Part shown: positions 1-9,052 of the stretch, one piece after another | How positions within the stretch are numbered: position 1 is the stretch's first letter | Layout: the number at the start of each line of letters is the position of its first letter | DNA from: Bacillota bacterium | GTDB lineage: Bacteria; Bacillota; Clostridia; Lachnospirales; Lachnospiraceae | Length of the DNA stretch: 19,435 nucleotides | Assembly: GCA_023411225.1 (NCBI GenBank) | Contig: JAEYPA010000093.1 | Coordinates: forward strand, 1-19,435 | Direction: 5' to 3' | The notes under the pieces: model-generated | Told to the model about the DNA's origin: nothing | The model's database searches: none | Seen by the model: the letters and a program-made list of their open reading frames with translations, nothing else | Position numbers and translations under genes: made by a program

Positions 1-2915
1 ATCCTGTGACTCGTGGTACTGCTCAAAATCCAGATATTTATTTCCAGACAAGGGAAGCATGCAATCCATTCTATAACAACATTACTCCAATTATTGAGGA
101 GTATTTAGATAAAATGGGGCAGTTGACTGGTCGTAAATATGGGTTATTTGACTATTATGGAGCTGAAGATGCAGAATACGTGATTGTTGCTATGGGCTCT
201 GTAAATGAAACGATTGAAGAGGTCATAGATTATTGTAATAGCAATGGGTGCAAATATGGAGTGCTAAAAGTGCACTTGTATCGACCATTTTCTGTAGAGC
301 ATTTTCTGCAAAAGATGCCAAAGAGCGTACAGAAGGTAGCGGTATTAGACCGAACAAAGGAACCTGGAGCGATTGGAGAACCTTTATATCTCGATGTATG
401 TACGGCCTTTTCCCAAGAGAAGCAGCAGCCGGTTATCGTAGGTGGCCGTTATGGTCTTGGCTCTAAGGATACAACACCAGGAGATATCATCCTAGTTTAT
501 GAAAATTTAAAACAGGATAAACCAAAGAATCAATTTACCTTAAGTATTATCGATGATGTAACCAATACTTCTATAGAAGAGCTTAAAACAGAGTTTCAGG
601 TCACAGAAGACCTTAAAAGCTGTAAAATATGGGGGCTTGGTTCAGATGGTACAGTTGGTGCCAACAAACAGGCAATTAAAATGATTGGTAATCTGTCGGA
701 TTTAAAAGTTCAAGCTTATTTTGAGTATGACTCCAAGAAATCTGGTGGTCTTACCATATCCCATTTACGTTTTGGACAAAAGCCAATAAGGTCCACTTAT
801 TCGGTTCAGAATGCTGACTATGTAGCTTGTCACAATGAATCGTATATTCACAAATACCATATTCTTAAGGATTTAAAGCCAGGTGGAATCTTTGTCCTCA
901 ATACACATTGGTCCAAGGAACAGTTGGAGGAGATGTTACCTGCAGAAGTGAAAAAGCAGCTGGTAGAGAAGAAGGCCAAATTCTATATCATTGATGCAGT
1001 GAAGATAGCTGAAGAAATTGGACTTGGTAATCGTATCAATATGATTATGCAGGGGGCATTCTTTAAGCTGATTAATGTGCTTCCACAAGAAGTTTATGTT
1101 GAAAATTTAAAGTCTACGATAGCCACCATGTATGGAAAAAAAGGTGACGAGATAGTAGCCATGAATCAGGCAGCCGTGGAGCGAGGAATTGATGCTATAG
1201 AGAAGGTTGAGATTCCTGATAGCTGGGCTATGGCAGAAGATACCAATGAGGAAGAAGAGATTTGTGAGCCGGAATTTATTCAGAAGATTGTACGTCGGAT
1301 GGAAGCTATGGAAGGCAATGAGCTTCCGGTAAGTGCTTTTAGCGGGATCGAAGACGGAACATTTCCTAATGGCATCAGTGCTTATGAAAAGAGAGGTATC
1401 GGAGTCAATATTCCTGAATGGATTGAGGAGAGATGTATTCAGTGCAACCAGTGTTCGTATATCTGCCCTCATGCCTGTATAAGACCAATATTGCTTGACG
1501 AAAAAGAAATGGAAGCAGCACCAAAAGAGTTTGTAACCAAGAAAGCCGTGGGAAAGGGACTGGAAGGACTGCAGTATCGTATACAGGTTAGCCCTATGGA
1601 TTGTACTGGTTGTGGTAACTGTGCTGATATCTGTCCTGCTAAGGGAAAAGCCCTGATTATGGAGAAATTATATACTCAAGTGCCTCATGAGGTGGAAAAC
1701 TGGGCATATGCAGTCAGCAAAGTAAAGAATAAACCAGATAAGGCTACCGCCCATACTGTAAAAGACAGCCAGTTTAAGCAACCGCTCATGGAATTCTCCG
1801 GAGCCTGTGCAGGCTGTGGAGAGACACCGTATATTAAACTGGCTACTCAGTTATTTGGTGAGAGAATGATGATTGCCAATGCCACAGGTTGTTCCTCCAT
1901 CTGGGCTGCCTCTGCTCCATCTACCGCATATACAGTAAACGAAGAAGGCAAGGGCCCTTCCTGGGCGAATTCCCTCTTCGAGGACAATGCGGAATATGGA
2001 TTTGGTATGTATCTGGCAGTGAAACACTTAAGAAATAGGATTAAAACTTTAATGGAAGAACTCATTCAACTTCATGTGGATGATGGATTAAAGGAACTTC
2101 TTGAGGACTGGATTCAATATAAAGAAGATGGATATGTATCCAAAGAAATTAGCACCAAGGTGATGCATTATCTTCATCAGTATGAGACCTCTAATGAAGA
2201 GGTAAAACAAAAGATTAATTATCTTAAGGAATACAGGGATTATTTTGTAAAACGGTCCCTTTGGATTTTGGGCGGTGATGGTTGGGCCTATGATATTGGT
2301 TTTAGTGGTGTGGATCAGGTAATGTCTACTGGAGAAGATGTTAATATTATGGTATTTGATACAGAGATCTACTCCAACACTGGTGGACAATCTTCCAAAG
2401 CTACCCCTCTTGCCGCAGTAGCTAAGTTTGCTTCTGCAGGGAAAAAGAGTGGTAAAAAGGATCTTGGACGAATGATGATGACTTATGGCAATGTGTATGT
2501 GGCTCAGGTAGGTATTCATGCGGATAATAATCAGCTGCTTAAGGCTTTGGAGGAAGCGGAGCGTTATAAAGGACCATCCATAGTCATTTGTTATGCCCCT
2601 TGTATCAATCATGGTCTTAAGGAAGGTATGGGTAGAAGTATGGAAAACATAAAAAAAGCTGTAAAATGCGGTTATTGGCATCTTTACCGCTATAACCCAG
2701 AGCTTAAAAAGGATGGAAAGAATCCATTTAAGCTAGATTCCAAGGAACCGACGGAAAGCTTTAGAGACTTTCTTATGTCCCAGGTTCGTTACTCTGCCTT
2801 AGCAAAGCAATATCCAAAGGATGCAGAAGAATTATTCTTGCGGGCCGAATTACAGGCAAAGGAAAGGTATGAGACCTATAAAATGCTAAATGAACAGACC
2901 TTTGGACAAGAGTAA
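1..2915 (+). CDS. nifJ: Pyruvate:ferredoxin (flavodoxin) oxidoreductase, 5'-truncated by window edge
   Basis: This enzyme oxidatively decarboxylates pyruvate with CoA to acetyl-CoA and CO2 and passes electrons to ferredoxin or flavodoxin; it is a core cytoplasmic enzyme of clostridial fermentation. The frame is open through the left edge (a Pro codon at 3-5 precedes the GTG at 6), so that GTG is an internal Val. About 970 of the usual roughly 1,170-1,200 residues are visible, and the N-terminal pyruvate-binding domain start is missing. Counting from the codon at 6: a first ferredoxin-type CxxCxxCxxxCP motif begins at residue 477 and a second at 533. The thiamine-diphosphate domain has CAGC at 601-604, Cys629 and Cys862, which match the four ligands of the proximal 4Fe-4S cluster. 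The GDGW element (Asp758) and a following NTGGQ are the TPP/Mg site. All key residues are intact. The single-polypeptide layout is the homodimeric type. It ends in a hairpin terminator. Confidence 0.97.
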   Translation, partial: PVTRGTAQNPDIYFQTREACNPFYNNITPIIEEYLDKMGQLTGRKYGLFDYYGAEDAEYVIVAMGSVNETIEEVIDYCNSNGCKYGVLKVHLYRPFSVEHFLQKMPKSVQKVAVLDRTKEPGAIGEPLYLDVCTAFSQEKQQPVIVGGRYGLGSKDTTPGDIILVYENLKQDKPKNQFTLSIIDDVTNTSIEELKTEFQVTEDLKSCKIWGLGSDGTVGANKQAIKMIGNLSDLKVQAYFEYDSKKSGGLTISHLRFGQKPIRSTYSVQNADYVACHNESYIHKYHILKDLKPGGIFVLNTHWSKEQLEEMLPAEVKKQLVEKKAKFYIIDAVKIAEEIGLGNRINMIMQGAFFKLINVLPQEVYVENLKSTIATMYGKKGDEIVAMNQAAVERGIDAIEKVEIPDSWAMAEDTNEEEEICEPEFIQKIVRRMEAMEGNELPVSAFSGIEDGTFPNGISAYEKRGIGVNIPEWIEERCIQCNQCSYICPHACIRPILLDEKEMEAAPKEFVTKKAVGKGLEGLQYRIQVSPMDCTGCGNCADICPAKGKALIMEKLYTQVPHEVENWAYAVSKVKNKPDKATAHTVKDSQFKQPLMEFSGACAGCGETPYIKLATQLFGERMMIANATGCSSIWAASAPSTAYTVNEEGKGPSWANSLFEDNAEYGFGMYLAVKHLRNRIKTLMEELIQLHVDDGLKELLEDWIQYKEDGYVSKEISTKVMHYLHQYETSNEEVKQKINYLKEYRDYFVKRSLWILGGDGWAYDIGFSGVDQVMSTGEDVNIMVFDTEIYSNTGGQSSKATPLAAVAKFASAGKKSGKKDLGRMMMTYGNVYVAQVGIHADNNQLLKALEEAERYKGPSIVICYAPCINHGLKEGMGRSMENIKKAVKCGYWHLYRYNPELKKDGKNPFKLDSKEPTESFRDFLMSQVRYSALAKQYPKDAEELFLRAELQAKERYETYKMLNEQTFGQE

Positions 2916-2930
2916 TCAATAGGATAATAA

Positions 2931-2965
2931 AAAGCAACCGTACAAAAGGTGAGTACGGTTGCTTT
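2931..2965. terminator. Bidirectional intrinsic terminator between convergent genes
   Basis: A 13-bp perfect stem is formed by 2931-2943 and 2953-2965 with a 9-nt loop. The + strand continues into a T-rich tract (TTGCATTTT), and the - strand continues into TTTTTATTATCC. It lies between nifJ (+) and the SGNH hydrolase (-), so it can serve both. Confidence 0.85.
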
Positions 2966-2970
2966 GCATT

Positions 2971-3927
2971 TTATGAAATCTTATTGGTTATGTACTTTAA
3001 CCATTCAAAACAAGCTTGTTTAGTTAAATGCACGCCATCTGTTGCATAGTCTTCTGGAAGATAGTCATCAGTTTTAATAACAGCCTCCTGAACATTCAGA
3101 TAGTGAACGTTTTGTGATTTTGCCATAGCTTTAATCACTTTATTAAACTCTTTGACATGTTTTAAAGTATAGATTTTGGTGTTGTCAGATTTAGTTTTGG
3201 TAACTGGAATAATAGATTGTACATAGATTTCTGCGTTAGGTTGTATTTCCTTGATTTTTTTAATGAATTTTACATACTGACTTTTAAAAGTAGATGTGTA
3301 CGGCCAGCCTAACTCATTTATCCCAAACATCACAAATACTTTTGAATAGGTACCTTCCTTTAATGCATCCAGAATGGTTCCTTTTTCACCATTTTTGAGT
3401 TTAATAACTTTTTCGGTCATTGCAGTAGAAACAGTTAATCCACGGTGTGTAATAAATTTGGCAGAGGAAAGACCGGTTTTAATCTGTAGGCCTTCCGTTC
3501 TGGAATCCCCAAGAAAGACACTATCTTTAAACAATATCTTTTTTATATCATTTAGTTGGTCATTATTTGTGCCTTTATTGGAAGATGATGGTTTTTTTGT
3601 TGCCTTTGGTATACTTGATTTCTCTGGTACTGTAGAGTTCTTCGGTAACGTTGTATTATTTGGCTTAGTTGTATTATCAGTAGGGTTTGTTGTAACCCCT
3701 GGCTTTGGTTTTAATGTTGCTTTGGTATTATCAGAGGGGCTAGAAGTAGTTTTCTCGATAGCATCGGGTCTTTGTATATTATTGTCACAATAAAAATTTG
3801 TCTGAGATTTTTTGTCTGTATTGACTTTTACAGCAACAATACACACATAGACAATAACCAATTCTACTATGACAATTGATGTCAATATAAATTCTTTTTT
3901 TAATCTTTTCTTCTTATTATCTTCCAT
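2971..3927 (-). CDS. Membrane-anchored SGNH/GDSL-type hydrolase
   Basis: This is a predicted surface hydrolase of the SGNH superfamily (esterases, lipases and cell-envelope deacetylases); the substrate cannot be told. A short basic N-terminus is followed by one membrane segment (about residues 13-33). Then comes a Thr/Pro/Ser/Asn-rich linker of about 90 residues, as in proteins that span the cell wall, and a C-terminal SGNH domain. The catalytic blocks are all present: GDSR with nucleophile Ser142, GINE with Asn204, and DGVH with Asp297/His300. I start at the ATG at 3927 because GGAG lies 6 nt upstream of it. An in-frame ATG at 3939 would add four residues but has no Shine-Dalgarno sequence, and the GGAG actually overlaps its codons. 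It is a single gene, convergent with nifJ. A possible TATAAT box on this strand lies about 90 nt upstream (4021-4016), without a clear -35. Confidence 0.85.
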   Translation of the reverse strand: MEDNKKKRLKKEFILTSIVIVELVIVYVCIVAVKVNTDKKSQTNFYCDNNIQRPDAIEKTTSSPSDNTKATLKPKPGVTTNPTDNTTKPNNTTLPKNSTVPEKSSIPKATKKPSSSNKGTNNDQLNDIKKILFKDSVFLGDSRTEGLQIKTGLSSAKFITHRGLTVSTAMTEKVIKLKNGEKGTILDALKEGTYSKVFVMFGINELGWPYTSTFKSQYVKFIKKIKEIQPNAEIYVQSIIPVTKTKSDNTKIYTLKHVKEFNKVIKAMAKSQNVHYLNVQEAVIKTDDYLPEDYATDGVHLTKQACFEWLKYITNKIS

Positions 3928-3951
3928 AAATCGCTCCATCTTATAAGTAAT

Positions 3952-3968
3952 TATCGATTACTATCGAT
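3952..3968. repeat. Tandem TATCGAT repeat upstream of SGNH hydrolase
   Basis: TATCGAT occurs at 3952-3958 and again at 3962-3968, one 10-bp helical turn apart, within the leader of the - strand hydrolase gene. Each copy contains the palindrome ATCGAT. It could be a regulator site, but no known operator is matched. Confidence 0.3.
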
Positions 3969-4050
3969 ATCAATAATATTGTACTACATAAGTAGATTTT
4001 AGATGTTACAAATCTATTATATTTCGTTACAAACTTACTAAATAATGGAT

Positions 4051-4092
4051 AAAAATTGGACAGGATGGCAACAGTTAGTTGCTACCCTGTCC
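4051..4092 (-). terminator. Intrinsic terminator of the BMP-type ABC transporter operon
   Basis: Arms 4078-4092 and 4058-4072 form a 15-position stem (one mismatch, one G-T) around a 5-nt loop. Reading on the - strand it is followed by AATTTTTATCC (4057-4047). It starts 12 nt past the stop codon of the last permease gene. Confidence 0.85.
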
Positions 4093-4103
4093 TCCTTATA
4101 AGA

Positions 4104-5051
4104 CTATCGCTCTTCTCTAAAATAGTTTAAACCACAGGAGGCTGGTTGAGAGCTCTCCTTGGATTTTTTCATAGAAGTAAAAATTAACACGATAATAGTC
4201 AAAACAAATGGAAGCATCTTATAAATAGCATTTGGAATGGCAATGATATCTTTCGGTGCATAAAGAATGATAATACTGAATGCTCCAAATATAAAGGAAC
4301 CAAGGATTGCTTTTAATGGGCTCCAAGCGGCAAAGATAACCAGAGCTACACTAATCCAGCCAAGACCATTAACGGAGTCGTTATTCCATACTCCCATACC
4401 ATTTACCATGGATATATAGGCACCACCTATTCCGCAGATACCACCACCCAGTAATACGTGAATGTATTTGGTTCTAGTAACTTTAATACCCGCTGCATCG
4501 GCAGCAGCAGGATTCTCGCCTACAGCTCTCATATTAAGACCAGGCTTTGTTTTCTTAATATAGTAGCCAAGTAGTATGGCAATAAGAACAGAGAAGTAAA
4601 CTAAGATATTATGGGAAAATAGTAGTTTACCAACTACTGGAATGTCTCCTAAAAGTGGGATCGGCTTTTCTGCAAGTAAGTCAATCATTCGGTCGGAGAG
4701 CTTTGGAGTTATTTCAGTTCCTGCCACCATACGATTTCCAAAGAAGTTAGAGAGGCCGGTTCCAAAGATAGTTAAGGTAAGACCGGTTACGTTTTGGTTT
4801 GCCATGAAAGTTATAGTTAATACAGCAAAAATGAATGCACCTAAAACACCCATTAAGAAGGCTGCAATAATAGCCAGAAGAAGGCTGTCAGTTTTATAAG
4901 CTACGAAGAAGCCCATAAAAGCACCCATGTACATCATTCCTTCAACACCAAGGTTAAGGCTACCACTTTTTTCAGTGACAATCTCACCGGTAGTACCAAA
5001 AAGAAGAGGAACTCCGGCTTTAATGGATGCAAATAAGAAATTTAATAACAT
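4104..5051 (-). CDS. BMP-family (nucleoside-type) ABC transporter permease, NupQ/YufQ-like
   Basis: This is the second integral-membrane subunit of the importer encoded by this operon. The protein of about 315 residues is almost entirely hydrophobic helices and matches the branched-chain/ribose-type permease family (BPD_transp_2). The N-terminus carries the family's TxGEIVTEKSGxLNLGVEGMM-like stretch (about residues 20-40). A conserved RAVGENPxAADAAGI-like cytoplasmic loop in the middle is the usual ATPase-contact region. I start at the ATG at 5051, 2 nt after the upstream stop and 8 nt from GGAG. A TTG at 5057 would overlap the upstream gene by 4 nt and sits too close to the Shine-Dalgarno. 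The short C-terminal tail is polar. It is the last gene of the operon, followed by a terminator. By homology the B. subtilis counterparts import guanosine or other nucleosides; the actual substrate here is inferred. Confidence 0.9.
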   Translation of the reverse strand: MLLNFLFASIKAGVPLLFGTTGEIVTEKSGSLNLGVEGMMYMGAFMGFFVAYKTDSLLLAIIAAFLMGVLGAFIFAVLTITFMANQNVTGLTLTIFGTGLSNFFGNRMVAGTEITPKLSDRMIDLLAEKPIPLLGDIPVVGKLLFSHNILVYFSVLIAILLGYYIKKTKPGLNMRAVGENPAAADAAGIKVTRTKYIHVLLGGGICGIGGAYISMVNGMGVWNNDSVNGLGWISVALVIFAAWSPLKAILGSFIFGAFSIIILYAPKDIIAIPNAIYKMLPFVLTIIVLIFTSMKKSKESSQPASCGLNYFREER

Positions 5052-5053
5052 GA

Positions 5054-6166
5054 TCAATTCTCCTCCTTTCTAACTTCTTTGACAGAGTGACGTTTGATAA
5101 ATTTGTATCTAGTAAAGAAATCACATGCCAGAATGCAGAACAGGATAATACCTTGCAAAATATCAGGGACAGAAGAAGAGAAGCCATAACTACTTTCCAT
5201 AACACCACAGCCCTTTTCCAGAATACCGAACATAATGGAAACAAACAGGATACCAAATGGATTTAACCGTGCCAACCAGGCTATAATAATCGCCGTAAAT
5301 CCTACACCACTAGCAATTCCTTCATCCAGGCAGTAGTTAACTCCGGATGCCTGTAGCATACCTGCAATACCACAGATACCGCCACTGATAAACATGGTAC
5401 GAAGAACAATCTTTTTAACGTTCATTCCAGCATAATTAGCTGTGTTTTCACTTTCGCCTACTACGCTGATTTCATAACCATGTTTAGATTTTTTTATATA
5501 GAAGAAGATAATTACAACCAAAAGTAGTCCTATAATCCAACCAATGTGAACGTTGAATATAGTGTCAAGACGGGCTCTTTCGATGTAAGAAGCAATTTTA
5601 GGAAAACCACCGGAACTAGGATCCCTCCAAGGGCCTTCCTTTAAATAAACAACTAAGTATAGGGCCACATAGTTAAGCATTAAGGTAAATAAGGTTTCAT
5701 TAGTGTTATATTTACTTTTAAAGTAAGCAGGCAATAAACCAAATAAACCGCCACCTATAAAACCAAAGACAAACATAACAAGCAACAATATGATATGTGG
5801 CATGTTGTTTAGAAATAGGGCTGGAAAAGTAGCAAATAAAGCTCCCATTATAAACTGGCCTTCTGCACCAATATTCCAGAATTTCATTTTAAATGCAAGA
5901 GTTACCCCAAGAGATAGGATTACTAGTGGAATAATTAACTCAATGGTACTTTTGATGTAGATAGAATTGGAAAACGCTCCATATACGATTGTTTTGTAGG
6001 CAACAAATGGATTATGTCCTAAGCAGAGGATAAAGATTCCACCTGCAATAAGAGCAACCAGGATAGCAATAAGAATGACCATTGCCTGTTTGAGGCCATA
6101 TAGTTCAGTACGTTTTTCGATACGAATAAAAGGTTCTTTTCTATTAATTGAGGATGGACGATTCAT
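5054..6166 (-). CDS. BMP-family (nucleoside-type) ABC transporter permease, NupP/YufP-like
   Basis: This is the first permease subunit of the importer. Its 370 residues comprise a polar N-terminal tail of about 25 residues and then roughly ten hydrophobic segments. The family's FKMKFWNIGAEGQFIMGA-type block lies around residue 90-105, and a GESENTANYAGM-type cytoplasmic loop near residue 235 is the expected site of ATPase contact. It overlaps the 3' end of the ATPase gene by 23 nt, and its ATG (6166) has a full AGGAGGT 8 nt upstream located inside that gene, so the two are probably translationally coupled. Length and order (ATPase, long permease, short permease) match the nupOPQ/yufOPQ arrangement. 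Confidence 0.92.
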   Translation of the reverse strand: MNRPSSINRKEPFIRIEKRTELYGLKQAMVILIAILVALIAGGIFILCLGHNPFVAYKTIVYGAFSNSIYIKSTIELIIPLVILSLGVTLAFKMKFWNIGAEGQFIMGALFATFPALFLNNMPHIILLLVMFVFGFIGGGLFGLLPAYFKSKYNTNETLFTLMLNYVALYLVVYLKEGPWRDPSSGGFPKIASYIERARLDTIFNVHIGWIIGLLLVVIIFFYIKKSKHGYEISVVGESENTANYAGMNVKKIVLRTMFISGGICGIAGMLQASGVNYCLDEGIASGVGFTAIIIAWLARLNPFGILFVSIMFGILEKGCGVMESSYGFSSSVPDILQGIILFCILACDFFTRYKFIKRHSVKEVRKEEN

Positions 6167-7739
6167 TTTTTGCTACCTCCTTCGTATCTTTTTTTGTTGA
6201 CATAGTATGATTAGTTGAATTTACTTCTTTGGCATCCGTCATTAACAGACCAATTTCCTCTTTAGTCGTGTCTTCAGCCTTTACGATACCAGTAATCTTA
6301 CCATGGCAAAGAACCATGATTCGATCGCATAACTCCAACATAACATCTAGGTCCTCGCCAATAAAGAGGACACCTACACCTCGTTGTTTTTGCTCATTTA
6401 ATGCATTATATATGGTATAAGAGGAGTTTATATCAAGTCCTCTTACAGGATAAGCAGTGATTAATACATTTGGTTCAGATTCTATTTCACGTCCAAGTAA
6501 TACCTTTTGAACATTACCACCAGACAGACGTCTGACTGGAGTATCAATGGAAGGTGTCACAATATCTAACTTCTTTACAAGCTCTGTGGCAAGCTCTTTT
6601 GCATCTTCCTTTTGCACAAAAGGTCCTTTTCCATTACGATAAGTTTTTAGGATTAGATTATCTACCATTCCCATGGATGCTGCTAAGCCCATTCCAAGAC
6701 GATCTTCAGGAATAAAACTCATACTGATTCCAAGATTAATAATTTCCTGAGGGGTCTTTCCAAGTAGGTTTACTTTCTTATAGAGGACAGCACCTTCTCT
6801 TGCAGGAATTAATCCAGCCAGGGATTCACAAAGTTCCTTTTGACCACTTCCAGCAATACCTGCCACTCCAAGTATTTCACCTTTGTTTAACTCAAAACTG
6901 ATATCTTGAATCGCATCAAAGCCTTCTTCATTGGCTACAGTCAAATGGTGAATTTCCAGTAGATTTTCATCAAAGTCATTAGTAGGGTGATCAATATGCA
7001 ATTCTACAGGGCGACCTACCATTAGTTCTGTCAGTTCTTTTGTAGAGGTATTAGCCGTTTCTACTGTGGTGATACTTTCACCTTTACGAAGAATGGTGAC
7101 ACGGTCGCTGATAGCCAATACTTCGTTTAATTTATGTGTAATAATAATGACAGCACAGCCTTCCTCTTTCATCTGTCGCAAGATTGAAAAAAGTCGTTCG
7201 GTTTCCTGAGGAGTTAGGACAGCTGTAGGTTCATCTAAGATTAGAATATCTGCATTACGATACAGTACTTTTATAATTTCGACGGTCTGCTTCTCACTGA
7301 CGGACATATTATATACTTTTTTATCTGGATCCACAGAAAGTCCGAAGTGTTCACTGATTTCTCTGATTTTACCAGAGCGATTTTTCTTTAAAAATAATCC
7401 TTTGGAACCGGAACCTAAAATAATATTATCAGTGGCAGTTAGTACATCAACTAACTTAAAATGTTGGTGAATCATACCGATTCCCAATTTGATGGCTTCT
7501 TCTGGGGAGTTAATAACCACTTCTGTTCCATTTACCTTAATAGTACCGGCATCGGGATGGTAGATACCGGATAGCATATTCATTAAGGTGGTTTTACCAG
7601 AACCATTTTCTCCAAGTAAAGCCAGTATTTCCCCTTTTTTAAGGGAAAGATTAATATTGTTGTTTGCAACCACATTACCAAAGGATTTTGTGATTCCATT
7701 TAGTTCTATGGCATAGTTTTGATTAGATCCTTGATTCAC
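6144..7739 (-). CDS. BMP-family (nucleoside-type) ABC transporter ATP-binding protein with two ATPase domains, NupO/YufO-like
   Basis: This is the energising subunit, with two fused nucleotide-binding domains in 531 residues, as usual for sugar- and nucleoside-type importers. Domain 1 has an intact Walker A (GENGSGKTT, 43-51), Q92 in the Q-loop, and Walker B ILILDE (165-170). Its signature reads MSVSEKQ (145-151), with Ser at the usual second Gly. Domain 2 is the reverse. Its signature LSGG is canonical, but its Walker A is degenerate (GIAGSGQKE) and its Walker B ends ITAYPVRGLD, so the catalytic Glu is replaced by Tyr. One competent and one degenerate site is typical of this family. The start is GTG at 7739 with AAGGTGA upstream. 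The C-terminal 40 residues are a polar Thr/Lys/Asn-rich tail. Confidence 0.93.
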   Translation of the reverse strand: MNQGSNQNYAIELNGITKSFGNVVANNNINLSLKKGEILALLGENGSGKTTLMNMLSGIYHPDAGTIKVNGTEVVINSPEEAIKLGIGMIHQHFKLVDVLTATDNIILGSGSKGLFLKKNRSGKIREISEHFGLSVDPDKKVYNMSVSEKQTVEIIKVLYRNADILILDEPTAVLTPQETERLFSILRQMKEEGCAVIIITHKLNEVLAISDRVTILRKGESITTVETANTSTKELTELMVGRPVELHIDHPTNDFDENLLEIHHLTVANEEGFDAIQDISFELNKGEILGVAGIAGSGQKELCESLAGLIPAREGAVLYKKVNLLGKTPQEIINLGISMSFIPEDRLGMGLAASMGMVDNLILKTYRNGKGPFVQKEDAKELATELVKKLDIVTPSIDTPVRRLSGGNVQKVLLGREIESEPNVLITAYPVRGLDINSSYTIYNALNEQKQRGVGVLFIGEDLDVMLELCDRIMVLCHGKITGIVKAEDTTKEEIGLLMTDAKEVNSTNHTMSTKKDTKEVAKNESSILN

Positions 7740-7782
7740 TTTTTCACCTTACCTCTATTTTTCCGGGATTGTATAATAGCAA

Positions 7783-7821
7783 GGACTGCTACAAATGTCA
7801 TTTCCCTATTTGCAGCAGTCC
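7783..7821 (-). terminator. Intergenic stem-loop between binding-protein and ATPase genes (partial terminator or mRNA stabiliser)
   Basis: Arms 7808-7821 and 7783-7796 pair at 13 of 14 positions around an 11-nt loop, 26 nt after the stop codon of the binding-protein gene. On the - strand only a weak T-rich stretch (TTGCTATTATAC) follows. I therefore read it as a leaky terminator or 3'-end protector, not a full stop, which would let the binding protein be made in excess over the membrane subunits. Confidence 0.6.
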
Positions 7822-7847
7822 CATTGTTTGCTTATAAAAACGTAGAC

Positions 7848-9011
7848 TTATTTTACTGTAACATTCTCATTATACCAGTTCATCTTACCAGTAATATCTG
7901 CATCGGAGATAACAGAGCCGGCTTTATTTACTACGTTACCCTTGTTGTCTTTGATTTCACCTTCAAATACCTTAAAGGAACCGTCTTTAATCTTAGCCTT
8001 TACTTCATCAACCTTAGCCTGAGTATCTTTTGAACAAAGAGAAGTCAAAGGAGAAATATCAACTAATCCATCATCCATTCCACCGAAGTAGTTTTCATTG
8101 GTCCATTTACCTTCTAATACTTGTTTTGTAGCTAATGTATAGTATACACCCCAGTTCCAAACCGCTGAGGTTAAGTTAGCCTTAGGAGCATCTTTAGACA
8201 TATCAGAGTTGTAACCGATGCTGAAAGCACCTCTCTTCTCAGCTGCTAACTGAGGAGCAGTAGTATCCTGATGTTGAGCGATTACATCACAGCCTTCATC
8301 TAATAAAGATTCAGCAGCTTGGCCTTCCAAAGTTACATCAAACCAAGTGTTAGTAACCTTTACTAAAACCTGAGCAGATGGGTTAACAGCTTTCACACCT
8401 AAAGCAAATGCATTGATTCCACCAGTAACCTCTGAGTTGGAATCACCCATTGCAGCTACATAACCAATTTTATTGGACTTGGTATTCATACCTGCAACGA
8501 TACCAGTTAAATAACGAGCCTGGTAGATACGTCCGAAGTAGTTATTGAAGTTACTATCATTGCTTTCATATCCACTACCATGAGAGAAAATTACCTCTGG
8601 ATACTTTTGGGCCATTTCTTTCATTGGCTCCATGTAACCCCAACTTGTACCAAATATAATCTGGCATTCTTCTGCAACACATTCTTCGATAGCTTGTTTG
8701 ATTGCTGCATTGTCACTGTCTGAAACATTATTTTTACGGATAATCTGGGAATCTTGTAATCCAAGTTCCTGTTGCATTGCCTGAATACCTATATCATGTG
8801 TATAAGAGTAACCGGATCCACTTGCAGGATCGCCGATATGAATTACACCAACCTTTAAGTCTTCCTTCTTAATTGCTGTCTGACCAGCTTTTTTAGCTGT
8901 ATTGTCTTTGCCACCCTTTGAATTGTCACTGTTTGTACTGTTGCTGCAGGCTGCAGTAGCCATTACCATAACAAGTGCAAGAGCTAATGCAATAATACGT
9001 TTGAATTTCAT
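7848..9011 (-). CDS. BMP-family substrate-binding lipoprotein (nucleoside-type ABC importer)
   Basis: This is the extracellular solute receptor of the importer. Residues 1-22 form a lipoprotein signal: basic MKFKR, an Ala/Leu/Val/Met core, and lipobox TAAC with Cys22 as the lipidated residue. A Ser/Asn/Lys-rich linker follows. The mature domain of about 340 residues begins KVGVIHIGD and carries the BMP (PF02608-type) pattern, including a D-I-G-I-Q-A-M block after the first strand and a mid-protein IGYVAAMGDSNSEVTGGINAF-like stretch. I start at the ATG at 9011, which has GGAGG 7 nt upstream; an upstream in-frame ATG at 9029 has none. It is the first gene of the operon. PnrA, BmpA and YufN relatives bind purine nucleosides, so that is the likely ligand class, but it is not proven by sequence. 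Confidence 0.92.
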   Translation of the reverse strand: MKFKRIIALALALVMVMATAACSNSTNSDNSKGGKDNTAKKAGQTAIKKEDLKVGVIHIGDPASGSGYSYTHDIGIQAMQQELGLQDSQIIRKNNVSDSDNAAIKQAIEECVAEECQIIFGTSWGYMEPMKEMAQKYPEVIFSHGSGYESNDSNFNNYFGRIYQARYLTGIVAGMNTKSNKIGYVAAMGDSNSEVTGGINAFALGVKAVNPSAQVLVKVTNTWFDVTLEGQAAESLLDEGCDVIAQHQDTTAPQLAAEKRGAFSIGYNSDMSKDAPKANLTSAVWNWGVYYTLATKQVLEGKWTNENYFGGMDDGLVDISPLTSLCSKDTQAKVDEVKAKIKDGSFKVFEGEIKDNKGNVVNKAGSVISDADITGKMNWYNENVTVK

Positions 9012-9052
9012 ACAATTTCCTCCATACATTTAATTGTTAATGTGTCGTGCAG

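Noticed and set aside
2088..2681. 197-residue open frame on the - strand inside nifJ
   Set aside because: It is antisense to highly conserved nifJ sequence, has no matching domain, and is a shadow of the codon bias of the real gene. Other antisense frames inside nifJ, the permeases and the kinase were dropped for the same reason.
3374..3793. 139-residue + strand frame inside the SGNH hydrolase gene
   Set aside because: It is antisense to the catalytic domain and linker codons; its hydrophobic look is the mirror of a Thr/Pro/Asn/Lys-rich linker.
7772..7777. TATAAT on the + strand between the ABC genes
   Set aside because: There is no -35, no + strand gene follows, and it lies next to the operon stem-loop; it is chance in AT-rich sequence.
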